NCBI RefSeq assembly: GCF_002564105.1
Contig: NZ_PDBX01000001.1
Location: 5,332,001 to 5,396,000 of the forward strand
DNA length: 64,000 bases
Origin: Collimonas sp. PA-H2
Lineage (GTDB): Bacteria; Pseudomonadota; Gammaproteobacteria; Burkholderiales; Burkholderiaceae_D
Direction: 5' to 3'
Within the stretch, counting starts at the first letter, position 1. Every line of letters starts with the position of its first letter. The position numbers and the translations under genes are program-made. Shown here one piece after another: positions 35,937 to 44,837 of this stretch. Under the pieces are notes generated by a model, which was not told where the DNA came from, did no database searches, and saw only the letters and a list, made by a program, of their open reading frames with translations.

Positions 35937-37370
35937 TCAGGCGATCTCGCTCAAAATCGCCTTGACGCGGTCCAGCGCCGGCGCGATATCCAGGGTTTCT
36001 ATCGCGCCATAGCCGAAGAACAGGCCCTGCAGCGGCGGCTGCGCATGATAAAAGACGTCGATCGGATACAGGCCGACGTCGACCCGTCGCGCCAGCTTGA
36101 GCAGCAAGGGAATATCGATCTCGCGCTTGGTCAGCGCAGTCATGTGGAAGCCGGCGGTAGCGGCGATCGGCTGCAGCCAGGGCGCCAGGTCGGTGGCAAA
36201 GCGCGCCAGCATCTGCTCGCGGCGGCTGCCGTAGATCGCATGGCAGCGCCGGATGTGCTTTTGCAGATAGCCGTCGTCGATGAACTTGGCCAGCGCCCAT
36301 TGCATCATGGTGGGCGCATGCCAGTCGGACAGATGCTTGGCGATGGCCACCGCCGCGCGGATGGCGGGCGGCGCAATCAGGTAGCCGATGCGCAGCTCCG
36401 GCTGCATGACCTTGGAAAAAGTGCCGACAAAGGCGACCAGCCCTTCCGTATCCATGCTTTGCAAGGAATCTGTGGGCCGCCCTTGGTAGCGGAATTCACT
36501 GTCGTAATCGTCTTCGATGATGATCGCGCCCAATTCGCCGGCACGCTTCAGCAGCGCCTTGCGGCGCGCCAGGCTCATCGGCATGCCAAGCGGGAACTGG
36601 TGCGCGGGCGTGACATAGATCAGGCGCGTCTGCTCAGGGATCTGTTCCACCATCATGCCTTCGGCATCCACCGGAATGCAGGCAATATGGGCGCCCTGGC
36701 TGGCGAATGCGATACGTGCCGACGGATAGCCCGGATCCTCGACAGCCACGGTGCAGCCCGGTTCAAGCAGAACGCGGGCGATCAGGTCGATGGCCTGCTG
36801 GGCGCCGTTGGTGACCAGCACATCCGCCGCCACGCAGCGTACGCCGCGCGCAAACGAGGTATGGCGGGCGATGGCCTCGCGCAATACCGGCAAGCCTTCC
36901 GGATAGGAGTAGAAGCCGCGGTCGGCCTGGCTCTTGCGCAAGCCGTGCAGCACGCACTGGCGCCATTCACTGATAGGAAAATGGCTCTTGGTGCCGCCAC
37001 CGCCGACAAAGTCATAGCCTGAGCGGCGGTCCGGTCCGGGCGCCGGCAAGGGAATCGAGCGCCCCAGCCAGGTTTTAAGGGTAGCGCCGCCGGCCAGGTC
37101 CTTGCCAGCAAACTGGCGCGGACGCGGCTGCGTTGTCGCATTGACAAAAGTGCCGCTGCCGACCTTCCCCACCAGAAGTTGGTCGATGGTCAGGCGGGCG
37201 TAGGCTTCCGACACGGTCTTGCGCGACACCCGCAGCTGCTGCGCCAGCAGGCGCGAAGGCGGCACCTGTTCGCCGGCCGCCAGGCGCCCGGACTGGATCG
37301 CTTCCCTGATCTGTCGATAGACCTGTCCCGCCAGGTCCTTTTCGCCGTCGATGACCACATGCAACTCCAT
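35937..37370 (-). CDS. MocR/PdxR-type transcriptional regulator (GntR HTH + aminotransferase domain)
   Basis: 477 aa. The start at 37370 gives MELHVVIDGEKDLAGQVYRQIREAI, the usual GntR opening. The HTH includes VPPSRLLAQQLRVSRKTVSEAY. The aminotransferase domain carries IIEDDYDSEFRY and the PLP lysine K320 in GTFSKVMQPELRIG. It diverges from an AhpD-like gene, its likely target. The longer ORF to 37460 would cross the divergent promoter. It is a different paralog from the regulator at 3078. Confidence 0.9.
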   Translation of the reverse strand: MELHVVIDGEKDLAGQVYRQIREAIQSGRLAAGEQVPPSRLLAQQLRVSRKTVSEAYARLTIDQLLVGKVGSGTFVNATTQPRPRQFAGKDLAGGATLKTWLGRSIPLPAPGPDRRSGYDFVGGGGTKSHFPISEWRQCVLHGLRKSQADRGFYSYPEGLPVLREAIARHTSFARGVRCVAADVLVTNGAQQAIDLIARVLLEPGCTVAVEDPGYPSARIAFASQGAHIACIPVDAEGMMVEQIPEQTRLIYVTPAHQFPLGMPMSLARRKALLKRAGELGAIIIEDDYDSEFRYQGRPTDSLQSMDTEGLVAFVGTFSKVMQPELRIGYLIAPPAIRAAVAIAKHLSDWHAPTMMQWALAKFIDDGYLQKHIRRCHAIYGSRREQMLARFATDLAPWLQPIAATAGFHMTALTKREIDIPLLLKLARRVDVGLYPIDVFYHAQPPLQGLFFGYGAIETLDIAPALDRVKAILSEIA

Positions 37371-37560
37371 AAGCACTCCACATACGATAGATAAAACAGG
37401 CAAGAACCTGTTGTGCTTGATGCAACCCAGCGTTTTAGCATGTCCCTGCAGCCAGTGCAAACGCGCCCAGTGGCCTCCTGTTTTTTAGCGGAATTGGTTA
37501 TCCGCGGATGTCTTTGGCTCCCCTATCATGCAGTCTCTTACCCACTCACAGGAGAATATC

Positions 37561-38001
37561 TTGGAAGCACGTATCGATTTCTACACTGCCTCGCCGGAAG
37601 TAATGAAAGCCATGATTGCGCTGGAAGGCGCCGTCAACAAGCTGGGCCTCGAACCATCGCTGCTGGAGCTGGTCAAGCTGCGCGCATCGCAGCTCAACGG
37701 CTGCGCCTTTTGCATCGACATGCACACCGCCGATGCCCGCAAGGCCGGCGAAACCGAGCGCCGTCTGTATGCCGTCACTGCCTGGCGCGAAGCGCCCTTC
37801 TTCAGCGATCGCGAACGCGCCGCCCTGGCCTGGACCGAAGCCGTGACGCTGATCGCCCAGACCCACGCGCCGGACGCCGACTACGCGCTGCTGCGCGCCC
37901 AGTTCAACGACGCCGAAATGGTCAACCTGACCCTGGCCATCAACACGATCAACAGCTGGAACCGGCTGGCGGTCGGCTTCCGCAAGATGCCGGCTGCGTA
38001 A
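37561..38001 (+). CDS. Carboxymuconolactone decarboxylase family protein (AhpD-like)
   Basis: 146 aa from TTG 37561, chosen because AGGAG is seven bases upstream; the ATG at 37528 has no ribosome site. LVKLRASQLNGCAFCIDMHTADARKAG contains the redox CxxC with the nearby His of AhpD/alkylhydroperoxidase-like proteins, which reduce peroxides or disulfides. WREAPFFSDRERAALAWTEAVTLI is also typical. It diverges from the MocR regulator, so regulation by a PLP-binding sensor is likely. Confidence 0.9.
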   Translation: MEARIDFYTASPEVMKAMIALEGAVNKLGLEPSLLELVKLRASQLNGCAFCIDMHTADARKAGETERRLYAVTAWREAPFFSDRERAALAWTEAVTLIAQTHAPDADYALLRAQFNDAEMVNLTLAINTINSWNRLAVGFRKMPAA

Positions 38002-38179
38002 ATATCCGGCTGGCGTCCCGCGCCGGGGGTACGGCGGATGAAGCTGCCGCAACACCCCCAATCCGCTGAACCCTGCTCGCAGCCGCTCTCGTCAAAAAAG
38101 AGACTAGAGAATACTCCTGGTCTCTGTTACTGTTTCGCAGCAATGACAGTTTACACACGACCATCGCCTGAAAATATCC

Positions 38180-38512
38180 ATGAGCACAGACACAGCACGC
38201 GCCAGGGCCCTGGAACTGGCGGATTACCTGGCCCCTCTCGGGCAGATTACCGTATCGCGCTTTTTTGGCGGCGCCGGGCTCAGCATCAACCAGCTGCAGT
38301 TCGGATTCGTCATCAAGGGTACGCTCTACCTGCGGGTAGACGACAAGAGCCGGCCGGTCTTCGAAGCGCTGGGTTGCGAGCCGTTTCGCTACGCTACCAA
38401 GGCCAAGACGGTGACGGTCGCCAGCTACTATCAGGTGCCGGCCGCGATGGAGGACGACCCTGACGCACTGCTGGACTGGGTGGACCGCCTGCGCCGCGGC
38501 GCCCTCTCCTGA
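38180..38512 (+). CDS. TfoX/Sxy N-terminal domain protein
   Basis: 110 aa. LADYLAPLGQITVSRFFGGAGLS and FGFVIKGTLYLRVDD form the TfoX_N domain; the C-terminal TfoX domain is absent. Full-length TfoX/Sxy promotes competence gene activation with CRP, but stand-alone N-domains are common and of unknown function. Confidence 0.85.
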   Translation: MSTDTARARALELADYLAPLGQITVSRFFGGAGLSINQLQFGFVIKGTLYLRVDDKSRPVFEALGCEPFRYATKAKTVTVASYYQVPAAMEDDPDALLDWVDRLRRGALS

Positions 38513-38549
38513 GTCTGAGCCGCCTGCAGATCGATGCAGCCGCACCGGA

Positions 38550-39863
38550 TCACTTGGCCTCCGGCCTGATCGCCGCTCCCTTGGATGACGCCATGCCGGC
38601 CACCGGGATACCAGGGCTCAGACTAAAACGCAAGCGGCCGCCGGCCATGCGCACGCGCAGCTGACGATACTTTATCAGGTAGTGGATGCCGACCCACGCT
38701 GCCGCAAAGCCGGAAGCGGCGCCGACGCCCATTGCCCAGCGCGGGCCGAAGGTATCGGCGACCCAGCCGACCACCGGCGCGCCAAGCGGTGTGCCGCCCA
38801 AGGCCAGCGCCAGCAGGATCGCCATCACCCGGCCGCGCATGGCGGGCTCGGTCGAGAGCTGCACCATGCTGTTCGCCGTGGTGGTGAATGTCTGGGCAGC
38901 GACGCCGATCAGCACCAGCGCAATCGCAAACAGCCAGTAGCCCGGCATCAGCGCCGCCAGCGCCAGGCCGCCGCCGAAGACGCCGGCGCCGCTCAGCAGC
39001 CAGGTCATGCGCGGCTTCTCGCGGCGCGCAGCAAGCAGCGCGCCGGTCACCGATCCGAGCGCCATAATCGACGACAGGAAGCCATATTGGTGCGCGCCGG
39101 CGTGGAAGACGCTGACCGACATGGTTGAAATGAAGATGGGAAAATTCAGCCCGAAGGTGCCGATCAGGAAAAACATCAGCAGGATGGCTTTCAGGTCGGG
39201 CCGCCCCCATATATAGCGAAAACCCGCCACCAGGCTGCCGCGTACAGGGGCAGCGCGGGCGCGCAGATGCAGCTCGTCAAGCCGCAGCAGGCTGAGCGAG
39301 GCCAGCACCGCGGCGAACGAAACGGCGTTGAGCAGGAACACCCAGCCGGCGCCGATCACCGCGATGAGGACGCCGGCGATGGCGGGTCCGATCATGCGCG
39401 CGGCATTGAAGGAGGTCGAATTCAATGCCACCGCATTCGAAAGCTCGTGTTCCTCCACCAGTTCCGAAACGAAAGTCTGGCGCGCCGGCGCATCGAATGC
39501 GGTGACACAGCCAAGCAGCAAGGCGAACAGATAGACGTGCCACAGCTGCACTACGCCAGCTACGGTAAGGATCCCCAGCCCTAGCGCCAGCACTCCCATC
39601 GCAGCCTGGGTGACGATCAGCAGCTTGCGGCGGTCGAAATGATCGGCGGCATAGCCGGTCAGCGGCAGTAGCAGCGCCTGCGGCCCGAACTGCAGCGCCA
39701 TCACTATGCCGACGGCAGTCGCGTTATTGTGGGTCAGCTGGGTCAGCACGATCCAGTCCTGGGCGGTGCGCTGCATCCAGGTGCCGACATTCGAAACCAG
39801 CGCGCCGCCGGCCCATAGCCGGTAGTTGAAATTGTTCAGCGAGCGGAATGTAGCCGTCAGCAC
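38550..39863 (-). CDS. MFS transporter (EntS-like, MFS_3)
   Basis: 437 aa with twelve membrane helices. FRSLNNFNYRLWAGGALVSNVGTWMQRTAQDW is the recognisable beginning of EntS/MFS_3 exporters. The start is GTG 39863 with GGGAG seven bases upstream. It lies 37 bp after the isochorismatase-fold hydrolase gene, which lies 38 bp after marR, so the three form an operon. The exported compound is unknown; the family exports siderophores, macrolides and other drugs. Confidence 0.9.
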   Translation of the reverse strand: MLTATFRSLNNFNYRLWAGGALVSNVGTWMQRTAQDWIVLTQLTHNNATAVGIVMALQFGPQALLLPLTGYAADHFDRRKLLIVTQAAMGVLALGLGILTVAGVVQLWHVYLFALLLGCVTAFDAPARQTFVSELVEEHELSNAVALNSTSFNAARMIGPAIAGVLIAVIGAGWVFLLNAVSFAAVLASLSLLRLDELHLRARAAPVRGSLVAGFRYIWGRPDLKAILLMFFLIGTFGLNFPIFISTMSVSVFHAGAHQYGFLSSIMALGSVTGALLAARREKPRMTWLLSGAGVFGGGLALAALMPGYWLFAIALVLIGVAAQTFTTTANSMVQLSTEPAMRGRVMAILLALALGGTPLGAPVVGWVADTFGPRWAMGVGAASGFAAAWVGIHYLIKYRQLRVRMAGGRLRFSLSPGIPVAGMASSKGAAIRPEAK

Positions 39864-39900
39864 AGCGTGCTCCCGCTTGCCATCTGCATGGCCGGCAGGT

Positions 39901-40464
39901 TCATGGAAAGCGGCTATCCAGCAGAGCGATGATCTGCTGGCTGCTGCCGCTCTCGCCCAGGCGTGGGAAGATCCGGGTGGCGCTGTTGTCGTGCGCTTCG
40001 GCGCTGGTGTCGGTCATGGCATCCAGCGCCAGTGTGACATTGAATCCGAGCTCGTGCGCCTGGCGTGCCGTCGACTCGACGCCGATGCTGGTGGAGACGC
40101 CGGCCAGCACCAGCTGCGTGACGCCCAGTTTTTTCAGCTGCGCATCGAGCCCGGTGCCGGTGAATGCGCCCCAGGTCCGCTTGCTGACCAGGTGATCTTG
40201 CGGCTGCTGCTTCAGTTCCGGCACCAGGTCGGCCCAGCCGGCCGGCAGCGCATCGAGCTTGCGCCCCTGTTCCGCCCGCCCCGGCGCTCCGCCGGTGACG
40301 TTGACCAGCACCACCGGCAAACCATGCCGGCGGAAGGCTTCAGCCAGCGTTGCAGCGTGCTTCACCACCTGGCCGGCCGGGTGTACGGTGGGATAGGCGA
40401 CGATGCCTTGTTGCAGATCGATGACGACTAGTGCGGTGTTCGGATCCAGCGTGCTTACAGTCAT
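39901..40464 (-). CDS. Isochorismatase-fold hydrolase (YecD-like, no catalytic Cys)
   Basis: 187 aa. ALVVIDLQQGIV carries the conserved Asp, and the Lys of the active site is in LVSKRTWGAFTGT. At the position where cysteine hydrolases have TxxCVxxTAR this protein reads STSIGVESTARQA, with Gly for Cys. This is the pattern of E. coli YecD-type proteins, so a thiol-based amidase mechanism is unlikely. It sits between a MarR regulator and an MFS exporter in one operon. Confidence 0.88.
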   Translation of the reverse strand: MTVSTLDPNTALVVIDLQQGIVAYPTVHPAGQVVKHAATLAEAFRRHGLPVVLVNVTGGAPGRAEQGRKLDALPAGWADLVPELKQQPQDHLVSKRTWGAFTGTGLDAQLKKLGVTQLVLAGVSTSIGVESTARQAHELGFNVTLALDAMTDTSAEAHDNSATRIFPRLGESGSSQQIIALLDSRFP

Positions 40465-40502
40465 GGAATGCTTTCTGTTATTCAGGTTAGGCGCAGGATG
40501 GT

Positions 40503-40952
40503 TCAGGCATCGGCCAGCCGTTTCAGCAGTTGAACGCTGGCCGCCAGCTGGTCCAGCTCGTGCGCCGCGAACTCGGTCCGGATTGCGCGCAGCAGCCAGT
40601 CTTCTCTTGCCGCCCGGCTGGCCCGTATCATTTCCCGGCAGGCGTCTGTCAGCGACAATATGGTTTGCCGGCCATCGGCCGGATCCGCCGCACCGGCCAC
40701 CAGCCCGGCGGCCTCCAGCACCGCAATGGTGGCGCCCATCGATTGCGGCCGCACCCCTTCCGCCTTGGCCAGGCCGGTGACTGTCGCCGGGCCGTCGCGC
40801 TCCAGCCGGATCAGCACCGATTTTTGCGAACCGGTGAAATCCCCCGCATGGGCCTGTTCGCGCAGCCGCCGGCTGAGGCGGCCGAGCACGACTCGCAGCT
40901 CTCCTGCCATGGCCGATGCGTGGGCGATATCGGGATCGTTTTGTTCACTCAT
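40503..40952 (-). CDS. MarR family transcriptional regulator
   Basis: 149 aa winged-helix regulator. QKSVLIRLERDGPATVTGLAKAEGVRPQSMGATIAVLEAAGLV spans, in parts, the HTH and start of the wing, followed by DPADGRQTILSLT. It is the first gene of the marR-hydrolase-MFS operon and probably autoregulates it, as is usual for MarR-led efflux operons. Confidence 0.9.
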   Translation of the reverse strand: MSEQNDPDIAHASAMAGELRVVLGRLSRRLREQAHAGDFTGSQKSVLIRLERDGPATVTGLAKAEGVRPQSMGATIAVLEAAGLVAGAADPADGRQTILSLTDACREMIRASRAAREDWLLRAIRTEFAAHELDQLAASVQLLKRLADA

Positions 40953-41117
40953 GTTCTATAGTTTAGTACATACGAAGATAAACTACAAAGTTTTCCTTCA
41001 TATAGTGTTTCAGACCTTTTCGCTTGCCGCCTGATCGCCTAAATTGATACATGCCTCTGCAATTGCAACTGTAGCTATAATTGCAACTCCACCCACCCCA
41101 TCTAAAGGAACAGTCAA

Positions 41118-41891
41118 ATGTCAGCTAACCAGCCAAAATTCGTGTGGTACGACGTCATGACCAGCGACACCAAGGCCGCCGAGGCTTTCTACAGCAGCGT
41201 GGTCGGCTGGAAGATGCAGGATGCCGGCATGGGCGGACCCGCCTACACTATCCTGTCAGCGGGCGACATCATGGTGGGCGGCCTGATGGCGATTCCGGAG
41301 GAGGCGCGCGCCATGGGCGCCAAGCCTTGCTGGATGGGTTATATCGCGGTCAGCGATGTTGACGGCTACGCCGCGCGGGTAACAGCCGCAGGCGGCTCGA
41401 TCCGGCGCGCGCCGGCCGACATTCCCGGCGTCGGCCGTTTTGCCGTGGCGGCCGATCCGCATGGCGCAGGCTTCATCCTGTTCAAAGGCAATAGCGAGGC
41501 CCAGCCGGCGCCGCCAACTCCCGGCACGCCCGGCCACTTCGGCTGGCATGAACTGCATGCCGGCGATCTCGACAGCGCCTTTGCCTTCTATGCCGGCCTG
41601 TTCGGCTGGACCAAGGCCGAAGCCATCGACATGGGGCCGATGGGCGTCTACCAGACCTTCGCCACCGGCGGCGCGCCGCTCGGCGGCATGATGACCAAGA
41701 CCGCCGACATGCCAGTGCCTTGCTGGCTGTACTACATCAATGTAGAAGCCATCGACGCCGCGGTTGAGCGCGTGAACGCCGGTGGCGGCAAGATCGTCAT
41801 GGGGCCGCACCAGGTCCCGGGCGGCAGCTGGATACTGCAGGGCTTTGACCCGCAAGGCGCGCTGTTCTGCCTGGTGGCACCAAAACGCTAA
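41118..41891 (+). CDS. VOC family protein with two glyoxalase-type domains
   Basis: 257 aa. Two repeats begin FVWYDVMTSDTKAAEAFYSSVVGWK and GWHELHAGDLDSAFAFYAGLFGWTK. This is the common two-domain VOC protein of unknown activity (CFP32/hydroxylase-like). TAAAGGAAC lies upstream of the ATG. It stands alone. Confidence 0.9.
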   Translation: MSANQPKFVWYDVMTSDTKAAEAFYSSVVGWKMQDAGMGGPAYTILSAGDIMVGGLMAIPEEARAMGAKPCWMGYIAVSDVDGYAARVTAAGGSIRRAPADIPGVGRFAVAADPHGAGFILFKGNSEAQPAPPTPGTPGHFGWHELHAGDLDSAFAFYAGLFGWTKAEAIDMGPMGVYQTFATGGAPLGGMMTKTADMPVPCWLYYINVEAIDAAVERVNAGGGKIVMGPHQVPGGSWILQGFDPQGALFCLVAPKR

Positions 41892-42012
41892 CAACAAGTC
41901 CCGGGCCAGGCCGCCGGCGCGCAACACATATGGATATGAGAATCCATTATTTGCGGCAGCCAGGCTTAAGCGGGTGTAATGTTGTTTTTGACAGGCGCCG
42001 CCTGCGAAAACC

Positions 42013-42939
42013 ATGCACCCGCTCCGTTACCAAAGCCATCTTATGTCTATTGCCATCGATACAGCCGTTCCGCCGGGCATTTCCTCCCAGGCATTCCAGA
42101 TCACGCCGATCAGCGGCCCGCTGGGTGCGGAAATCACCGGCCTCGACCTCAAGCTGCCGCTGTCCGGGCCGGATCTGGCGCGCTTACGCACGGCCCTGGT
42201 CAAGCATGGCCTGCTGGTGTTCCGCGAGCAGCGCATCACTCCCGAGCAGCAGGTGGCTTTCAGCCGCCGCTTCGGCCCGCTGCAAATCCATGTGCTGAAT
42301 CGCTTCCACCTGCCCGGCCACCCGGAAATCCTGATCGTTTCCAATGTCATCGAAAACGGCAAGCCGATCGGCTTGGTGGATGCCGGCGCCGACTGGCATT
42401 CCGATTTGTCGTACATGCCCAGGCCCAGCTTGGGCTCGCTGCTGCACGCGCAGGAATTGCCGGCGGAACAAGGCGACACCTTGTTCGCCAACATGTTCAA
42501 TGCCTACGACACCCTGCCGGCCGATGTCAGGCAGACGCTGGAAGGCCTGCGCGCGGTGCATTCCTATGTGTACCGCTACCGGCGCCTGCAAAAGCTGTCG
42601 CCCTGGCGCGCCGACCTGACGCAAAAGCAGATCGATGAGGTGCCGGAAGTCGAACATCCGGTGATCCGCGTCCATCCGGAAAGCGGCCGCAAGGCGCTCT
42701 TCGTCAGCGAAGGATTCACCTCGCACATCGTCGGCCTGCCGCCGGACGAAAGCGCGGCGCTGCTGCGTTTCCTGCATGAACACACGATACGCGCCGAGAA
42801 CGTCTATCGCCATCAATGGCGCGCCCATGACATGGTGTTCTGGGATAACCGCAGCACCGTGCACTATGCCGCCATCACGCCGCAGCATCTGCGGCGCACC
42901 CTGTACCGGACTACGGTTGAAGGCGACGTGCCGGTCTGA
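42013..42939 (+). CDS. TauD/TfdA family alpha-ketoglutarate-dependent dioxygenase
   Basis: 308 aa non-heme iron enzyme. The iron ligands are H129 and D131 in ADWHSDLSYM and H284 in RSTVHYAAI; the alpha-ketoglutarate-binding Arg is in HLRRTLYR. QITPISGPLGAEITGLDL at the N-terminus is typical of the TauD/TfdA group. It should oxidise a small acidic substrate such as a sulfonate or aryloxyacid, but which one is unknown. The start is uncertain (ATG 42013 or 42043; neither has a clear ribosome site). Confidence 0.88.
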   Translation: MHPLRYQSHLMSIAIDTAVPPGISSQAFQITPISGPLGAEITGLDLKLPLSGPDLARLRTALVKHGLLVFREQRITPEQQVAFSRRFGPLQIHVLNRFHLPGHPEILIVSNVIENGKPIGLVDAGADWHSDLSYMPRPSLGSLLHAQELPAEQGDTLFANMFNAYDTLPADVRQTLEGLRAVHSYVYRYRRLQKLSPWRADLTQKQIDEVPEVEHPVIRVHPESGRKALFVSEGFTSHIVGLPPDESAALLRFLHEHTIRAENVYRHQWRAHDMVFWDNRSTVHYAAITPQHLRRTLYRTTVEGDVPV

Positions 42940-43239
42940 GATTGACGGCTCCTGCCATGCAGGGCTAGGCATTTGCAACGAGTGATTCGCGTATGCGAAG
43001 ATGCGTTGCTCCATGTAAGTCGTCATGATCGACTTCAAGCACTCCGCACAGCATGTGTGTCTGGTGCGCATTGTGTGTCGATTTTCCGAAAGAGACTGAT
43101 TTCGACCACATTATTCGTAGCTATAATGAGTACGAGCTGTTGGTTATTTAGCCGTAAGCCTTGTCCGCTGCTGCGACAATCATTGAACCGAGACGGCATT
43201 ACAATATATTCAGCACATGAAGAAAGCGGCAATCAGGCG
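42940..43239. other. Gene-free stretch before the Sel1-repeat gene
   Basis: About 300 bp. An open frame continues upstream of the Sel1 gene but has no protein-like character. GCGTATGCGAAGATGCG near 42,990 forms a small hairpin. Nothing else was recognised. Confidence 0.5.
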
Positions 43240-44169
43240 ATGAGAAAACTCTACGGATTCGTGCTGGCACTCTCCTGCCTTACCTGTACAGCCAGCTACG
43301 CTGACATTACACGTGGCGCAACAGCCTATTCAAAGGGCGATTACACATTAGCCTACAAAGAATGGCTGGACTCTGCGCAACAAGGAGAAGTGATCGCGCA
43401 ATTTGATGTCGGGACTCTATATTTAAGCGGAAAGGGAGTAGCGGCTGACCCAGTCGAGGCGCGCGCATGGTTTGCCAAGGCAGCCGAGCAAGGCCACGCT
43501 AAATCGCAATTCAATCTTGCAGACGCTTTGCGGGTTGGGGTAGGAGGCCCGCGAGATCCCGTTGCGGCAAGGGCATGGTATCGCAAGGCGGCCGATCAGG
43601 GTTTGGGAATCGCGCAGTGTTATGTCGGCATAGGTTATGAATCCGGGGACGGACAAGCTGTCGATCTGGCTGAAGCGATAGCCTTATATAGAAAATCAGC
43701 GGAACAAGGAACACCATGCGGGCAAGAACGCTTGGCTCGCTTGTTATTTGTCGGCAAAGGACTTGAGAAATCCGAAAGCCAGGCAATTGCCTTGTACCAC
43801 AGAGCGGCTGAGAAAGGGTTGCCGGAAGCGCAATCCAACCTCGGCTATCTCTACATGACCGGGCACGGCGTAGCGCAAAGCAGCACATTGGCATTGTCGC
43901 TTCTCAAAAAGGCAGCACAACAAGGCGATGCGCCGGCTTTTGCAAACCTTGCCGTCATGTATTCCAGTAATCGAGATATAGAAAAAAATCTGACGCTTGC
44001 GTTTGCCTATATCTCTATCGCACAATCCTTTGCCGAAACAGATCAAGCCCGGACCATATTAAGCGCAGATCGCGATGGCATGGCTAAGCTTCTGTCCAAG
44101 GACGAACTGTCGAAGGCGAATGTAATTGCGACCAATTGGCACATAGGCGACCCTGTGCCCAGCGATTAA
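43240..44169 (+). CDS. Sel1-repeat (TPR-like) exported protein
   Basis: 309 aa from MRKLYGFVLALSCLTCTASYA, a clear signal peptide. At least five SEL1 repeats follow, for example AQFDVGTLYLSGKGVAADPVEARAWFAKAAEQGHAKSQF read in pieces, spaced by 36 residues. Such superhelical proteins act as adaptors in the periplasm or at the envelope. Codon usage is less GC-rich than the neighbours. Upstream in-frame ATGs lack a signal and were not used. Confidence 0.88.
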   Translation: MRKLYGFVLALSCLTCTASYADITRGATAYSKGDYTLAYKEWLDSAQQGEVIAQFDVGTLYLSGKGVAADPVEARAWFAKAAEQGHAKSQFNLADALRVGVGGPRDPVAARAWYRKAADQGLGIAQCYVGIGYESGDGQAVDLAEAIALYRKSAEQGTPCGQERLARLLFVGKGLEKSESQAIALYHRAAEKGLPEAQSNLGYLYMTGHGVAQSSTLALSLLKKAAQQGDAPAFANLAVMYSSNRDIEKNLTLAFAYISIAQSFAETDQARTILSADRDGMAKLLSKDELSKANVIATNWHIGDPVPSD

Positions 44170-44228
44170 CTTTTTTCTAGATTTTTTCCGCATCCGCGGA
44201 GCCTCGATGCCAAGGCCGCAAAGGGAAC

Positions 44229-44837
44229 ATGACTATCGAATTGAATATTGGCCGGCTCCGCGGTTTCGTTACCGCGTTCGCTGAGCTACTCGAAGGCAAT
44301 CCGCCAGAAGCGAAAGTCCTGTGCGACGGCGGCGCCCTGCTGCAGCAGCTCGTCGCGGTTGACGATTGGCTGCCAGACACTTACGCGCTGGCCAGGCCGG
44401 AACGCTACCAGCAATACTTGCTGCATGCCGATTCCGCCGAACGCTTTTCAATCGTCAGCTTCGTCTGGGGTCCGGGGCAGGCAACGCCCATCCATGACCA
44501 TACGGTATGGGGCCTGGTCGGCATGCTGCGCGGCGCTGAATACTCGCAGGCATACAAGGCTGGAGCCGATGGCTGCCTGCGGCCGGACGGCGCGGCGGTC
44601 AAGCTGCTGCCAGGCATGGTCGAGGCGGTATCGCCTAGCGTCGGCGACATCCACAAGGTCTGCAATGCTTTCCCGGACCAGGCTTCGGTCAGCATCCACG
44701 TGTACGGCGCCAACATCGGCGCGGTCAGACGCTCTGTGTATGCAGAGGACGGCAGCAGCAAACCTTTCATTTCCGGCTATTCCAACTCCCAGCTGCCGAA
44801 TATCTGGGATCTTTCCAGCGAACTCAAGAATACATGA
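44229..44837 (+). CDS. Thiol dioxygenase (cysteine / 3-mercaptopropionate dioxygenase family)
   Basis: 202 aa cupin. The iron ligands are the two His of PIHDHTVWG and the His of GDIHKVCNAF; it inserts O2 into the thiol of cysteine or 3-mercaptopropionate to give the sulfinate. The size and the absence of a Cys in the first cupin motif (WGLVGMLRG) are typical of bacterial enzymes, which lack the Cys-Tyr crosslink. The ATGA overlap with the following rhodanese gene couples the two, making a sulfur-oxidation/transfer pair. Confidence 0.9.
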   Translation: MTIELNIGRLRGFVTAFAELLEGNPPEAKVLCDGGALLQQLVAVDDWLPDTYALARPERYQQYLLHADSAERFSIVSFVWGPGQATPIHDHTVWGLVGMLRGAEYSQAYKAGADGCLRPDGAAVKLLPGMVEAVSPSVGDIHKVCNAFPDQASVSIHVYGANIGAVRRSVYAEDGSSKPFISGYSNSQLPNIWDLSSELKNT

